Positions 22,273-33,644 of a DNA stretch of 64,000 nt are shown here, one piece after another. The stretch comes from Protonemura montana. Its lineage: Eukaryota; Arthropoda; Insecta; Plecoptera; Nemouridae. The notes beneath the pieces are model-generated. The model was not told the origin of the DNA, made no database searches, and saw nothing but the letters and a program-made list of their open reading frames with translations. The position numbers and the translations under genes were made by a program. The DNA is taken from assembly GCA_947568835.1 (NCBI GenBank), contig OX387602.1, positions 17,287,021 to 17,351,020 on the forward strand, given 5' to 3'. Within the stretch, counting starts at the first letter, position 1. Each line of letters starts with the position of its first letter.

Positions 22273-24237
22273 ATGTATCGTTATTATAGGGTTTTTTCTT
22301 CAAGAATTAATCCAAACACCTTCAAGCAACAACTCGATGAAGGAACAATTCCAAAGTGTGCAGTCAATTACATAACCAAGCAATGTCAAAGACCATATAG
22401 TGCAGCGAGTAAGTGTTGAATAATATCAAACCACTATATCCATCAATGTCCCTGAAAAAAATTCGTGTAAAAGTTGAACTTACCAATACAATTTTTTTTT
22501 TTTAGCTCCAGCTAGAAGCGTGGATATTGATGGGCGACCACTTTACTTGGATGCACAAGCAACGACTCCTCTCGATCCTCGAGTGCTCGACGCCATGATG
22601 CCATATCTTACATGCTATTATGGAAACCCTCACTCTCGAACTCATGCATATGGCTGGGAGAGCGAGACTGCTGTAGAGAAAGCTCGGAAGTATGTTGCCG
22701 ATCTCATCGGTGCAGATCCTAAGGAGATTATATTTACATCTGGAGCTACTGAGTCTAACAACATTGCTGTGAAAGGTGTAGCTAGATTTTACAGCAGCAA
22801 AAAGAAGCACATAATAACGACTCAAACAGAGCACAAATGTGTGCTTGATTCCTGCCGAGCCCTGGAAGGCGAGGGATTCGAGGTGACGTATTTGCCCGTC
22901 AGTAAGACGGGGATAATCAGTATGGAGGAACTAGCTTCGGCCAGCCGACCCGATACGGCATTGGTCTCAATTATGACTGTTAACAACGAAATTGGTGTCA
23001 AACAACCCATTGCTGAGATTGGTGCATTTTGTAGATCCAAAAAGATATTTTTCCACACTGACGCAGCTCAAGCTGTAGGAAAGATCCCTATGGACGTGAA
23101 CAAAAGTAATATCGACCTGATGTCCATCAGTGGGCACAAAATATATGGGCCAAAAGGTATCGGAGCGCTCTACGTTCGGCGCAGGCCTCGAGTGCGTGTC
23201 GAGCCCATACAAAGTGGTGGCGGACAAGAGCGAGGATTGCGAAGCGGAACATTGCCGACTGCAATAATTGTCGGAATGGGAGAGGCATGTAATATTGCTC
23301 AGCGTGAAATGGAATATGATCACAAATGGATGAAGACTTTATCTGAACGGCTGATGAACAGAATCTTTGAAAAGTTAACACATGTTATTCGAAACGGAGA
23401 TGCCGATCATTCGTATCCAGGTTGCATCAACTTGTCTTTTGCCTACGTTGAAGGCGAATCATTATTAATGGCTTTGAAGGATGTGGCGTTGTCGAGTGGC
23501 AGCGCTTGCACGTCTGCATCACTGGAACCGTCGTACGTCCTCCGAGCTATTGGCGCTGATGAAGATTTGGCACACTCATCGATACGATTTGGGTTTGGAC
23601 GTTTCACAACATTGGAGGAAGTCGACTACGTTGCCGACCGCTGCATTAAGCATGTGGAAAGGCTCAGGGAAATGAGGTAACAGTAGAAGCATAGAATAAA
23701 GAAAGAGGATAAATTTTTTTTTCCTTCCATCATCAAATAGCAATGTCATTCAGAAAGGTTTTTGGCAAGGTAATTTTGGGAGAGGAATCGGAAAATAATA
23801 CATTAATACTGTTTTCTACTCAGTTCATTGCCAGTATAAATAGTCGTGTCAATTTTGTGTGCTGTTACTTCCACAGTAAGCTTACTCATGCTTATGTTCC
23901 TTCCATTCTACCTATTTACTTTTCTAAAAGGAGGTATCCTTGGGCCCGATATTATCTCGTTTCCCTTTTGCCAATACCACCCATATAACGGTTATGAAAT
24001 ACACGCTTCTTATGGCAATGGATGTTATAGAATTACTTCAAGTACTGGATACCTGCTTTCACTCGTCAAAAACCCTTCACTCATATGATTTTACAACCTA
24101 GACACTAGCTGTCAATGAATTGATTCATTTGACCCATTGGCTATTACTTACAGTAGTGTCTTGATCTTTTCAGCCCGTTGTGGGAGATGGTGCAAGAAGG
24201 CGTCGATATAAAAACTATCAAGTGGTCACAGCACTGA
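22273..24237 (+). CDS. NFS1: Cysteine desulfurase NFS1, mitochondrial, complete, 3 exons
   Basis: PLP enzyme that takes sulfur from L-cysteine and, with ISD11, ACP and ISCU, starts Fe-S cluster assembly in the mitochondrial matrix. Exons 22273-22408, 22506-23676 and 24174-24237 join in phase to 456 residues (human 457). The N terminus [20 protein letters not shown] is a basic, hydroxylated mitochondrial presequence. Motifs: [31 protein letters not shown] with the PLP-stacking His; [23 protein letters not shown] with the Schiff-base Lys; and the mobile loop [18 protein letters not shown] with the catalytic Cys. Exon 2 runs into an apparent stop just after its donor. The conserved ending [20 protein letters not shown] is supplied by a 64-base last exon. 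An AATAAA signal lies at 24272-24277, 35 bases past the stop. Confidence 0.97.
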
Positions 24238-24271
24238 AGAGGTACTCGGCAGCTTTAGTGTTATGGTACCC

Positions 24272-24277
24272 TAATAA
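24272..24277 (+). terminator. Polyadenylation signal for NFS1
   Basis: AATAAA 35 bases after the NFS1 stop. It implies a very short 3' UTR unless a later AATAAA near 24594 is used. Confidence 0.5.
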
Positions 24278-25378
24278 ATATTTCTCACTTCCTACTTCTG
24301 GTGCCCTATTAGCCTGAATTCAAGGATAGCGCCAATCAAGAACTGAATGTAAATATCCGTGTTTCTCTCAATTATGTTGGATAATTTTTTATTTTATTTA
24401 GTGTAAAATAACACAATTTCAGGTAACATGCTCAGCATTAACAAGCCGGTTACAAACATTAAAAGCACTATTTAGTTGAGGCATTATGAATGATATGATT
24501 AATGACGATAAATTTATGAGTGGCATTTCATATTTTTTTAGGCATCATATTTATTTTGATGTATTAACATCTAAGCTAATGAAAATATTGACAAATAAAG
24601 GTGTCTTAGACGTTACAAAAATGTATTTATTTTTTGTGAGACCATGATTTACTGCACCAAACTGTGTACTGGAAAAGTTGAGTACTTTTGTAAGTATACA
24701 ACTTGCAAATGATACATGACAGCTAACTTCAAAATAAAAAGAGATAAAAGGTAAAATAGTAGGTTAATTTAAATGAGATACTAACTACATGCAGGCTTAA
24801 CGTGTTTATACAGCATGCGTAAACAATGCTAGCCGGCCAAGATCAAGATTCGAGATCTAGGGTTGTCACAAGCATTGGTATTACCAATTTTACTGCATCA
24901 AGTAAAGAAATAAATGCTTGAATGAAAAATTGGTAAATTTGCAGTCTGCACAATGTTAAATTGGTAAAAATTATGAATCAGTCGGTTACATGTTTGCGAC
25001 TAGCAATTACTATACAATAATAGACGATAGGCAAAATATGTTCATTGGAATTCACTGGCATACAGCATTACAAATCTCAGCACCATATAGCAGCCACATT
25101 GTTCGTTGTAACGACCGAGACTAGTTTAACTGGCTTTTCATATGCTTCACAGGTAGGTTATTTGTTAGAATTATAAAAAAAAATATTACAAAAAGTGTGA
25201 ACTTTGAACAGTCAATGCGTAGCACACAGGAACGTATTTCTCTTCACCTGGCAGCTGTCATTTTGAACATATTTCAGTAAGACGTGGATGATATCGTAGG
25301 CTTTTAGAAGAGAGCAAATAAACTGCACTGTAATAGGATGGGTTTTTAACAAACAAAAAAAGCTGCAAACCCATAAAG
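24278..25378. other. Convergent intergenic region, NFS1 / Rab-like
   Basis: AT-rich sequence between two converging 3' ends. It probably holds the Rab-like 3' UTR and contains no recognisable gene or repeat family. Confidence 0.45.
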
Positions 25379-26179
25379 TTAGCATAAGCAGCCAGGCTCG
25401 GCTGGTTCTTCGTTAGGATTAATTTTAAACGATTCGGTGTCTATCGTCTGAAGCTCCAGTCTTGAACGATTTGACTGGACCAACTGCTGAGCAATATCAG
25501 TAAACATTTCTTCGACTCCTTCCCCAGATTTGCAAGATGTTTTGTATGTGCCACTTATGAGATTGTGACACTGTTCACTAAAGAAAGAAGAATATTTAGA
25601 TGATATTAGATCATTGTTTGTTCTCAAAGCAGGTTCAAATGTTCAGTTCTTAAGTCTATAAAACTCACCAGAAATTTTCCATATCACTTTCAGTAACTTG
25701 TGGCATTTGTCCTTCAAGATCGGCTTTATTTCCACATAAGAAAATCTTTGCATTCTCTGCATACGTAACAATGTCAAGCAAGTGTTGAGACAAGACATGA
25801 AATGACGCAGCATTGTCGAGTGAGAATACTAAAATTGCAGCTTCTGCAAATTTGTAGTAACTAGATGTAACGGATGCTACACGCTCCATCCCGCCAGTGT
25901 CCCAAAGCTGAAGCTGGATAATAAAACCAAGAAGTTAGAAATCTATCGGCCACTTTGCACATGGCACAGAACGATAAGCATAACTCCTCAGCGTACCCGA
26001 AGGTCTCTTCCGCCACCAACCGAAAAAACTTTATCATAATGATCAAGGCCTAGTGTTGATTTGCGATCAGCAGCTGTGACAAACGTGTCTGCTGTGAACC
26101 TGCGAAATAGAGAGCTCTTGCCGACACCAAATTCACCGCAGAGAATTACTTTCTGTTCGGGAATTTTGACGGATGCCAT
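25379..26179 (-). CDS. Atypical Rab-like small GTPase, complete, 3 exons
   Basis: Ras-superfamily GTPase with Rab-type length and a C-terminal prenylation signal (GCLC, Cys-X-Cys), hence probably geranylgeranylated and membrane-targeting. Exons 26179-25997, 25913-25669 and 25577-25379 give 208 residues. P-loop GEFGVGKSS at about residues 12-20; effector-loop Thr in STLGLD; G3 WDTGGMERV at about 64-72; G4 GNKADL; G5-like TSCKSG. The G3 box differs from the usual WDTAGQE: Ala is Gly and the catalytic Gln is Met, which in Ras-family enzymes normally slows intrinsic hydrolysis. I do not recognise a specific Rab number, so no symbol is given. The gene starts head to head with HADHA about 400 bp away. 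Confidence 0.9.
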
Positions 26180-26578
26180 GGCAACCCTCCGAGTCCTCTG
26201 AAAATGTTAGAAATGAATGTTTACATACTGTACACGAATATAACAGTAATATTGTTTAATCTAGGCTTAAATGTCAAGGTGGTTAGGTGTTGGTGTTATG
26301 TCATTCTCAATAACCTTTAAATGCTTTTTTAAAAGTAAAAATGAAGAGTATACAAACAAAAAGATCACGTTGATGAACTGGGGCGTATAAAAATTAATGT
26401 ATCTGTTACCTCTGATTCATAAAATTTCCACACCAAGTCCCCAAAAGGCAAAAGAGTAAGATTAGTTGTAAAAGACTCCAAAATCTAAATCCAATCCGAC
26501 GTTCGCCTCGTCGGGAGTCGAACCACTGCCATCTGACAGGATCGAACTGCTGGTGCTAGTGCTACGGTGCACTCCAAG
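26180..26578. promoter_or_regulatory. Bidirectional promoter region, Rab-like / HADHA
   Basis: Only 399 bp separate the two divergent start codons. The sequence around 26500 has CpG-containing runs (CCGACGTTCGCCTCGTCGGGA), unlike its AT-rich surroundings, which suits a housekeeping promoter. Confidence 0.5.
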
Positions 26579-29500
26579 ATGGCCTCCGTTCGCTGTGTCG
26601 GTGCTTTAAATCTCATTTCAAGATCAAATATGAAGCTTACCAGGTTTTTAGGTAATTATCGTTAAACCATTATTTAATGTTGAGATAAATATCATAAGTT
26701 CAGCCATGTTTTGCCTTCCTATGAAAAGAACACGGTTATGTAACGCTTACGCCTAGTCTCCGAGGCCTAGCAGCCCTTGGACCCTGCCCTTAACTTAATT
26801 CAATTATTTTTAACCACCCTGTCTTTACCCACACACATTTTTAATGAACCCTCATAAAATTTTGTTAGTTCAATCGTAAAACAAATTTTCCAGCTGGGTC
26901 GCTGGTTGGATTTGCTGACTAAATGCAGCACTTCATGCATCTAGCCTTCCTAGGACTGATCCACAGTGATTTTTAAATGTATACAATTTTCTTCAATTTC
27001 CTTGTTTCTGTTTTCAGCACCTCTCCCAAGAAGATTATTCTCTGTGTCAACAAGTTCGGCAGCTCATACATCATCTAGAATTGTTGACAATGTCTGTGTC
27101 ATTACTCTGGACACTCCGAATGCTAAAGTACGCTAGGATTGCAAAATTGAAGTTTCAGTAAATATATATACATTATTTATTTTCTCACTCCAGTTACTGA
27201 TCTTTCTACGAATCCCTGGTTTTAGGTTAATTCATTGACAATGGAGGTCATGGCAGAAATGGAGCAAGCCTTGCACCAAATCGAAACGAACCCCTCCATT
27301 CAAGCGGCAGTGTTGATATCCGGGAAACCAGGATGCTTCATTGCTGGTGCTGACATTGGCATGCTCGAGAAATTGAAGACTAAAGATGAAGTTGTGGCTG
27401 TGTCCAAATCTGGTCAGAAAATTCTTAACAACATTGCTCAAAGCCGGAAACCAATTGTTGCTGCCATCAGTGGAGTATGCCTAGGTGGTGGTCTAGAGGT
27501 CGCTCTTGCCTGTCATTATCGGATCGCTGTTGTTGATAAGAGAACTGGACTGGGACTCCCCGAAGTAATGCTTGGTCTCCTGCCTGGTGGAGGTGGAACT
27601 CAACGACTTCCAAAACTGACTTCTTTGCCAAATGCTCTCGATATGGCACTAACTGGAAAAACAATTAAAGCAGATCGAGCCAAAAAGATGGGAATCGTTG
27701 ATTTGGTAGTGAAACCGCTTGGCCCTGGTTTGGATTCACCTGAAACGAACACTATCAAATATTTGGAATCCACTGCAATTATGGTTGCAAAGCAAATTGC
27801 ATCGGGCAAATTAAAAGTCGACAGGTCGAAAAAAGGACCTATTGCCTCACTCACAGATATGGTTATGACAAGTGGTTTCGTTGTAAACCAGATTTTCTCG
27901 AGAGCTAGAGCGCAGGTTATGAAAATGAGCGGTGGCCTTTATCCTGCACCTTTGAGGGTAAGAACTGTCATGTCACTATTGGTTAGCCCAAAGAATAATT
28001 GAGTTTACTACAGATTTTTAAGTTTTAACTGTACAAAATTAATCATTTTCTCAGCAAAAACATGGTTTTAAATGTGATTCATGAATTTTGTGCAGATACT
28101 CGACGTGATTCGGACAGGTGTGGAAAAGGGTCCAGTGGCCGGCTATGAAGCAGAGGCTGTCGGCTTTGGGGAGTTGGCAATGACACCGGAGAGCAAGGGC
28201 CTGATGGGGCTGTTCCGTGGCCAAACAGAATGCAAAAAGAACCGCTTTGGCAAGCCTGTGCACCCCGTGAAAAACGTGGCGGTTCTTGGTGCTGGCTTGA
28301 TGGGAGCCGGCATCGTGCAGGTTACGATAGACAAGGGATACAATGTCATCATGAAGGACACTAATGACAAGGGTCTGGCTAGAGGGATCGGTCAGATTCA
28401 AACTGGTTTTACCAATGCTGTCAAGAGGAAACGGATTTCCACGTAAGTGACCCATTTTTTTCTAGCTAGGTATGTCCACTTGAACCTTGGATCAGATTTT
28501 TGCTTGATGCAGTCAGTGCTGCTGAGTACTATAAGCAAGAGTTCACTGAAATTGTCTTATCTGATTATTCTTATCTTGTACTAATACTTGCTGCCACTCA
28601 TATTCATTTACAAGTACTCTATTAATTTATTTCATTGATATGCTGCTCTTTGGACATTCTTATTAATTTAAACAGCTCTGGATTTGAACCATTTTCATCT
28701 TTTAAAAACACCATCAACACATTTTTTGTGCCCCTTCAGCACGTAAAGGTCATGAGATACTATGTTGTTCAGAATTACTGTTCTTTGATTTGGAAAATGA
28801 GTTAATCCTTTTTCTATTTTTTAATAATAGGGAATCCCATTATTAAATCCCCTGTTTTAACAATATCTGTGCTCTTTTAAGGATGCAAAAAGACATGCTT
28901 CTGTCCAACCTGGACAGCAGCCTGTCATACGAAGGTTTCAAAAAATGCGACATGGTAATCGAAGCTGTGTTCGAAGACATTGGTATCAAGCACAAAGTGA
29001 TCAAAGAAATTGAGACTTACGTTCCCGACCACTGCATTGTCGCGACAAATACCAGTGCCTTACCCATCACAGAGATCGCGAAAGCCAGCAAACGGCCAGA
29101 GAAAATTGTCGGTATGCACTATTTCTCCCCTGTCGACAAGATGCAGTTGCTGGAGATTATCACCCACCCTACCACATCACAAGACACGACTGCATCCGCT
29201 GTCAGCGTCGGCTTGAAACAAGGCAAGATCGTAATCGTCGTGAAAGACGGTCCTGGTTTCTATACTACCAGGATCCTGTCGGTGATGCAAGCCGAGATGC
29301 TTCGATTGCTCCAGGAAGGAGTTGACCCGAAAGATCTCGACAAACTGGGCAAGAAGTTTGGCTGGCCAGTTGGTGCGGCAACTTTGCTGGACGAGGTGGG
29401 TATCGACGTTGGCGCACATATTGCACGGGACCTGCTGAACTCATTCGGGCCAAGATTCGGCGGCGGAGACATCAATGTCATCAAAGATTTGGTCACGGCT

Positions 29501-30274
29501 GGTTTCTTAGGTATATTTGAGAATAGCTAAACCAAATACCTCTATAACATTGCATTATAGAAGTTGTTATTTACCCCTTGTATACTGCGTGCAGGTCGTA
29601 AGTCGGGCAAAGGACTTTACGTCTATGAGAAGGGCTCAAAGGAGAGGAACGTGAATGAGGATGCTATCGCAATCATCAAGAAGTATAGCCTTGAGCCGAA
29701 GGGAGCTCAGAGCGACGAGGACATGACACTGAGAATGGTTACGCGATTCGTAAACGAGGCAGTGCTTTGCTTGGAAGAAGGCATTATTGCAAACCCGGTA
29801 ATGAACTAACATTTTTATCAGTTAAAGAAAAGGGGGTATTGCATAACAGCCTACATCCCTTTTTGTATGACTTCAAAGCCTATTTTCTTCCAGCTTATTT
29901 TGGCTTCTAGACACAGTATATCCTTAACTCATTGTGTGGTTAAGAAATTATTTTTGTTAGAGCTTTTTGACATTTTCTGGTGCATTTGCCATGTCCTAAA
30001 GCTTGACCCCTATTTTTCAATCTATGACCGACCATAGGCTTTGAAAACTGAATTCTTGCTTGTCCGCCTACAGCTGGAAGGAGATGTGGGCGCGGTCTTC
30101 GGCCTTGGGTTCCCCCCATTCACGGGCGGTCCGTTCCGCTGGGTGGATGCTTACGGCGCTGCCCGGATAGTCGCCCACATGGAAGACTACGCAGCGCTCT
30201 ACGGCGTGCAGTTTGTCCCATGCCAGCTCCTGCTCGACCATGCTAAAGACTCCACCAAGAGGTTCCACAAGTGA
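26579..30274 (+). CDS. HADHA: Trifunctional enzyme subunit alpha, mitochondrial, complete, 7 exons
   Basis: Catalyses the 2-enoyl-CoA hydratase and L-3-hydroxyacyl-CoA dehydrogenase steps of long-chain fatty-acid beta-oxidation, in complex with HADHB at the inner mitochondrial membrane. Exons 26579-26651, 27018-27127, 27226-27957, 28096-28442, 28882-29510, 29595-29797 and 30074-30274 give 764 residues (human 763). The N terminus [19 protein letters not shown] is basic and suits import. The crotonase part has the oxyanion segments IAGADIGML and [13 protein letters not shown] and the catalytic-Glu region [20 protein letters not shown]. The dehydrogenase part has the NAD-binding [20 protein letters not shown] and [15 protein letters not shown] with the catalytic His. 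The C-terminal end [17 protein letters not shown] is typical. AATAAA signals lie at 30789-30794 and 30979-30984. HADHB is not in the window. Confidence 0.97.
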
Positions 30275-30788
30275 AGCTCTCCAATAAGCGTCTAACCTCG
30301 CACTAATTTGTATCCCATCTTCACTTTATCACGATCAGCATATCCAGATCGAAGCCACCGTTAGTTTAAGCTTCACTGCTGTTGTGGTACATGATTGTAA
30401 ACGGTGGGCTTGTGATCGTAATGTAAGCCCACTTTTTTTCTTTTGTCAATTTATTTGTCATATGAATTTTCTGTTGTTGAAAGTCAGTTTTGGATATCAA
30501 TTGCAATGCTCTTGATCGGTGAGTTGCCCTCCCTTGCTCTGACAATGCCACTTGAACTGAGCATTCCAATTTTCAGGATAATCACCTAGTTATTATTATT
30601 TTCGTCATTTTCAGTAGACAGTTATGTTGAAAAAAAATGGCATTTGCGCATTCCTGTCCCTTAATCTGGAAGGAATCTAGTTTCCTGGTTGTGGTTGCAC
30701 TTGGGCAGTCAGGATGTTGCAACCTAATGGGGTTGCAGTGTTAAATATTTATAAGATACCAAGTTACTACATAGCTCTATTTTTGTGA

Positions 30789-30984
30789 ATAAAATGATGA
30801 TGACATTTACTGAAGGTGGCATGCATGGATGAAAGGGTTACTTGTTATAGTTTGGGATTGGACAGCCAGTGGTTTTGGTTGGGTGTCTAACAAAATCAAT
30901 GCAACATGTACTGATATTTTATAATTTATATTGCTATGTGTATTTGCTAATTTAAGAGAAAAAGAGCAGATATATATTAATAAA
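30789..30984 (+). terminator. Candidate polyadenylation signals of HADHA
   Basis: Two AATAAA hexamers (30789-30794 and 30979-30984) about 0.5-0.7 kb after the stop. Either could end the transcript. Confidence 0.4.
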
Positions 30985-31785
30985 ATTTTTGAAATTGGAA
31001 TGGCTTGACTGCCTTTTTTTAATGACAGAATTGGAATGTGGTACGGGGTACTACGGTGGTAGCTTTATCAAGTAATTGAAGAAATTGAACTGTGTTGGTT
31101 AAAATCAAATTGATTACTGATTACAATAATCCTTGCCATTTACAGAAAATGTTGAGGCATGAACGGAAGATCCGTCAATTTTTGCTGGTCAAACGGCTGA
31201 TAGTCACGTTGCATCGTGGTGTGGTAGACTTGGTAACTCTTCGATCCGTCGCTTCTCAACTGCATGTGGTGTGTCCCACGTAGTTCCCTTCCTCGAGATC
31301 TTTAACATTGATAAAACCAACTTTAATTAAGAAAATCCATACAGTTGTAATTAGTTACTGCTGACAGTTCTTAATTAGCAATTAACATCGCACTAATCAC
31401 ACCATCGTTCTGGTTGCCTGGTCGATCGACCTGGCACCTCCACCAACAACTGTTTTTTTTTAATGGATTCAATCAACGGTCCGTTTTTTGAAACGGTTTT
31501 TCGGAACGTGGCAACGTTGTTGATTTTTGAACGATGTGTGTAATCATGGGTGTTATGTGATCTAAGATTAACTGTTCCCTGAATGTTAAAAAAAAAAGGG
31601 AATGATTAATTAAAAACTTTGATTCTTAGGTCAAAGAAGTCCAAACGCAAAACATTCTGATCGCGCTGCAGTGTTTTTTTTTGGGTCGTTCATTAATTAA
31701 AAACTAGTGAAAAATAAGTGGTTGATACTAATACACAAATCATAGACAGGCATACGCTCATAAACAATGTTCATTAAGAACTCAC
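30985..31785. other. Intergenic or intronic, nothing recognised
   Basis: AT-rich sequence downstream of HADHA and downstream (minus strand) of the isolated coding exon that follows. Further exons of that minus-strand gene should lie here if it continues leftward, but I could not identify one. Confidence 0.4.
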
Positions 31786-32153
31786 CCAATAGTTGATCCA
31801 TCCGAGAATTGAAAGTACGGAGCTCTCTCGTAAATATCACCTATAACTTCGTTTTTCCGCGTGTAAATCTGACGCAACATATCATGCGTCTCACTGTTTG
31901 GCAAGGCCCTTTCTTCATACCCCATTCTATTGTACGTGGACAAAAAGTAGCTGCCTCCGGGTGGTCTATAGGGATTGTTGTCTTTCGGACTAGCCTGTCT
32001 ATTCAAGTACCAATTGTTTACTAAAACGTTGTCGCGGTACTCGTTTTGAGCGTACATTTGCATGAGAGAGAAACGTCTGTCGGTCTCCATAGCTAAATTG
32101 CGACTACCGTAACTTCCCAAATCGCGATACAGGTTTGCATTCGAGATGTCATG
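31786..32153 (-). CDS. Isolated coding exon, CFAP107 (C1orf158)-like
   Basis: Open frame of 122 codons plus 2 bases, bounded by an ATTAG acceptor (32154-32155) and a strong GTGAGT donor (31780-31785), so it reads as an internal exon. It contains QNEYRDNVLVNNWYLNRQAS and GGSYFLSTYNRMGYEE. From memory these resemble the KVLVGNWVEER and YLISTYDDHYN blocks of CFAP107, a small microtubule inner protein of motile cilia and sperm flagella. The residues are rich in Tyr, Asn and Arg, as in such proteins. Neighbouring exons were not found. The splice-bounded open frame is fairly secure; the family assignment is tentative. Confidence 0.5.
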
Positions 32154-33644
32154 CTAATAAGCAATTAAAATTGAACGTATATTACTGCATGGCAGTTATC
32201 ATATCTATTTGTGGCTCAGACCTCTTCTTGTGTCCCACGATTGCGTTCACTGATGCGATGAGAGCATTTTAGAGTCAATAATGTCGCATGCACATGAAAG
32301 GGTAGGAATTGGAGATCGTGGCGTGCATTAGGCATTTCCATGTTGTCTCATTTTCTAAATTTACATGAGTTAACCTTGCAATAAAGTTCTGGGATAATGA
32401 CATGGCCTACGACGGTTTAAGGTCGCCGCGATAAACTTTTAATATTTTATCAAAGTTTCCATCACGAAGGGAATCCCTTTCTAACAAAAAGGAAAAAGAC
32501 ACGGAACTCGTGCGTTTGAAAATGGCGTGACTAGCCATTGATACAAGCGCTGCATAATATTTTTTTCAGCTTTGTTGTCAGAGTTTGAATGCTCTTTAAA
32601 AACGAAGCAATGCTTTTCATTGTTGTGGCAGGGGCGGGTGCATGAAAGCATTGCGTTTGGGGTGTTGTTCCCATTGACTTCATGGAGGAAGTCGTACAGT
32701 ATGTTACTTGAAATGAAACGAATTGAAATGCAACGAAATCAGATGGTATTAAAATCTTGGCTACAACCGCAACACCATTGTTTTGGTCACAATTTGCCTT
32801 CTTTCGTTAATCCATCCATACTGTCCGTTGTGGCGTAGTTTTGCAATCATTTTCAACTCGCTCTACTGTGTCCTTCATATTTGCACGTCCAGGAAATTTC
32901 AACTGAAAACTGCACGTATTTGCTTACAAAGTTAAATCGCTAGTCACTCTGCAACTAATATCATTTTCAAAGGTATGTTTAATGCTTTCATGTGGATTCT
33001 AGCAGATTTCTAAATATTTAAAGTCTAGATTGACGCGTTGAACTGAAAATGATTGGGAAGTTGTCCTTAAATGTCATTAAAATCAGCCCCATGTCCAGCC
33101 ACTAATCTAAAATGATCTAAAATTAAAAACAGTGGGTCCAGCTTATAGAAACTATGATTTTAAACAAATTTTGGTCTCAAGTTGTGGCGATCTGCTCTAG
33201 CACGGCGCCTCCACTGTGTACTAGGAATATTGATCGAGAGTGTTCCTTTCTCTAAAGTTTTGATAACCCGATCGGGTCCGTACCTTTTAACTTTCTTTGT
33301 CAAAGAGGACGGTTATTTCACTAAAGTTACTCTGTTACCACCAAACAAAAGCCAAGATAGTCTTTAGTAACATTTTATCAGTCAATGGACGTTCCCACCG
33401 GTCGTACGATGACTTCCTTCGACAAAAATCGATTTCAATTCGGTGAAGTTTAAGGCAATCCACAACACACGCTGTGAACTCCGGTCAGAAATAAAATAAA
33501 ACAGCTGAAGTAATACATTAGAAAATGAAATCAAATGGATCGATTCACAAAGCCACGCTTTTCTGATACACATAATTGTTTTTTTATAGAAGGGAAACTC
33601 TAATTTAGCTTAGATTTTCAAGCAATTTCTACACCAGCCCAAAA
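32154..33644. other. Intergenic, no supported gene
   Basis: AT-rich sequence upstream of the CNDP-like gene. It may contain 5' exons of the minus-strand CFAP107-like gene and the CNDP-like promoter. The short plus-strand ORF at 33182-33367 has no recognisable match. Confidence 0.4.

Noticed and set aside
26495-26560. Reverse-strand GGTTCGACTCC resembling a tRNA T-arm
   Set aside because: The flanking bases do not form a T-stem or acceptor stem. It lies in the Rab-like/HADHA promoter interval.
33182-33367. 61-codon plus-strand ORF with a GPYLLTF segment recalling retroelement polyprotein ends
   Set aside because: Too short and no supporting domain or terminal repeats. I do not call a retroelement here.
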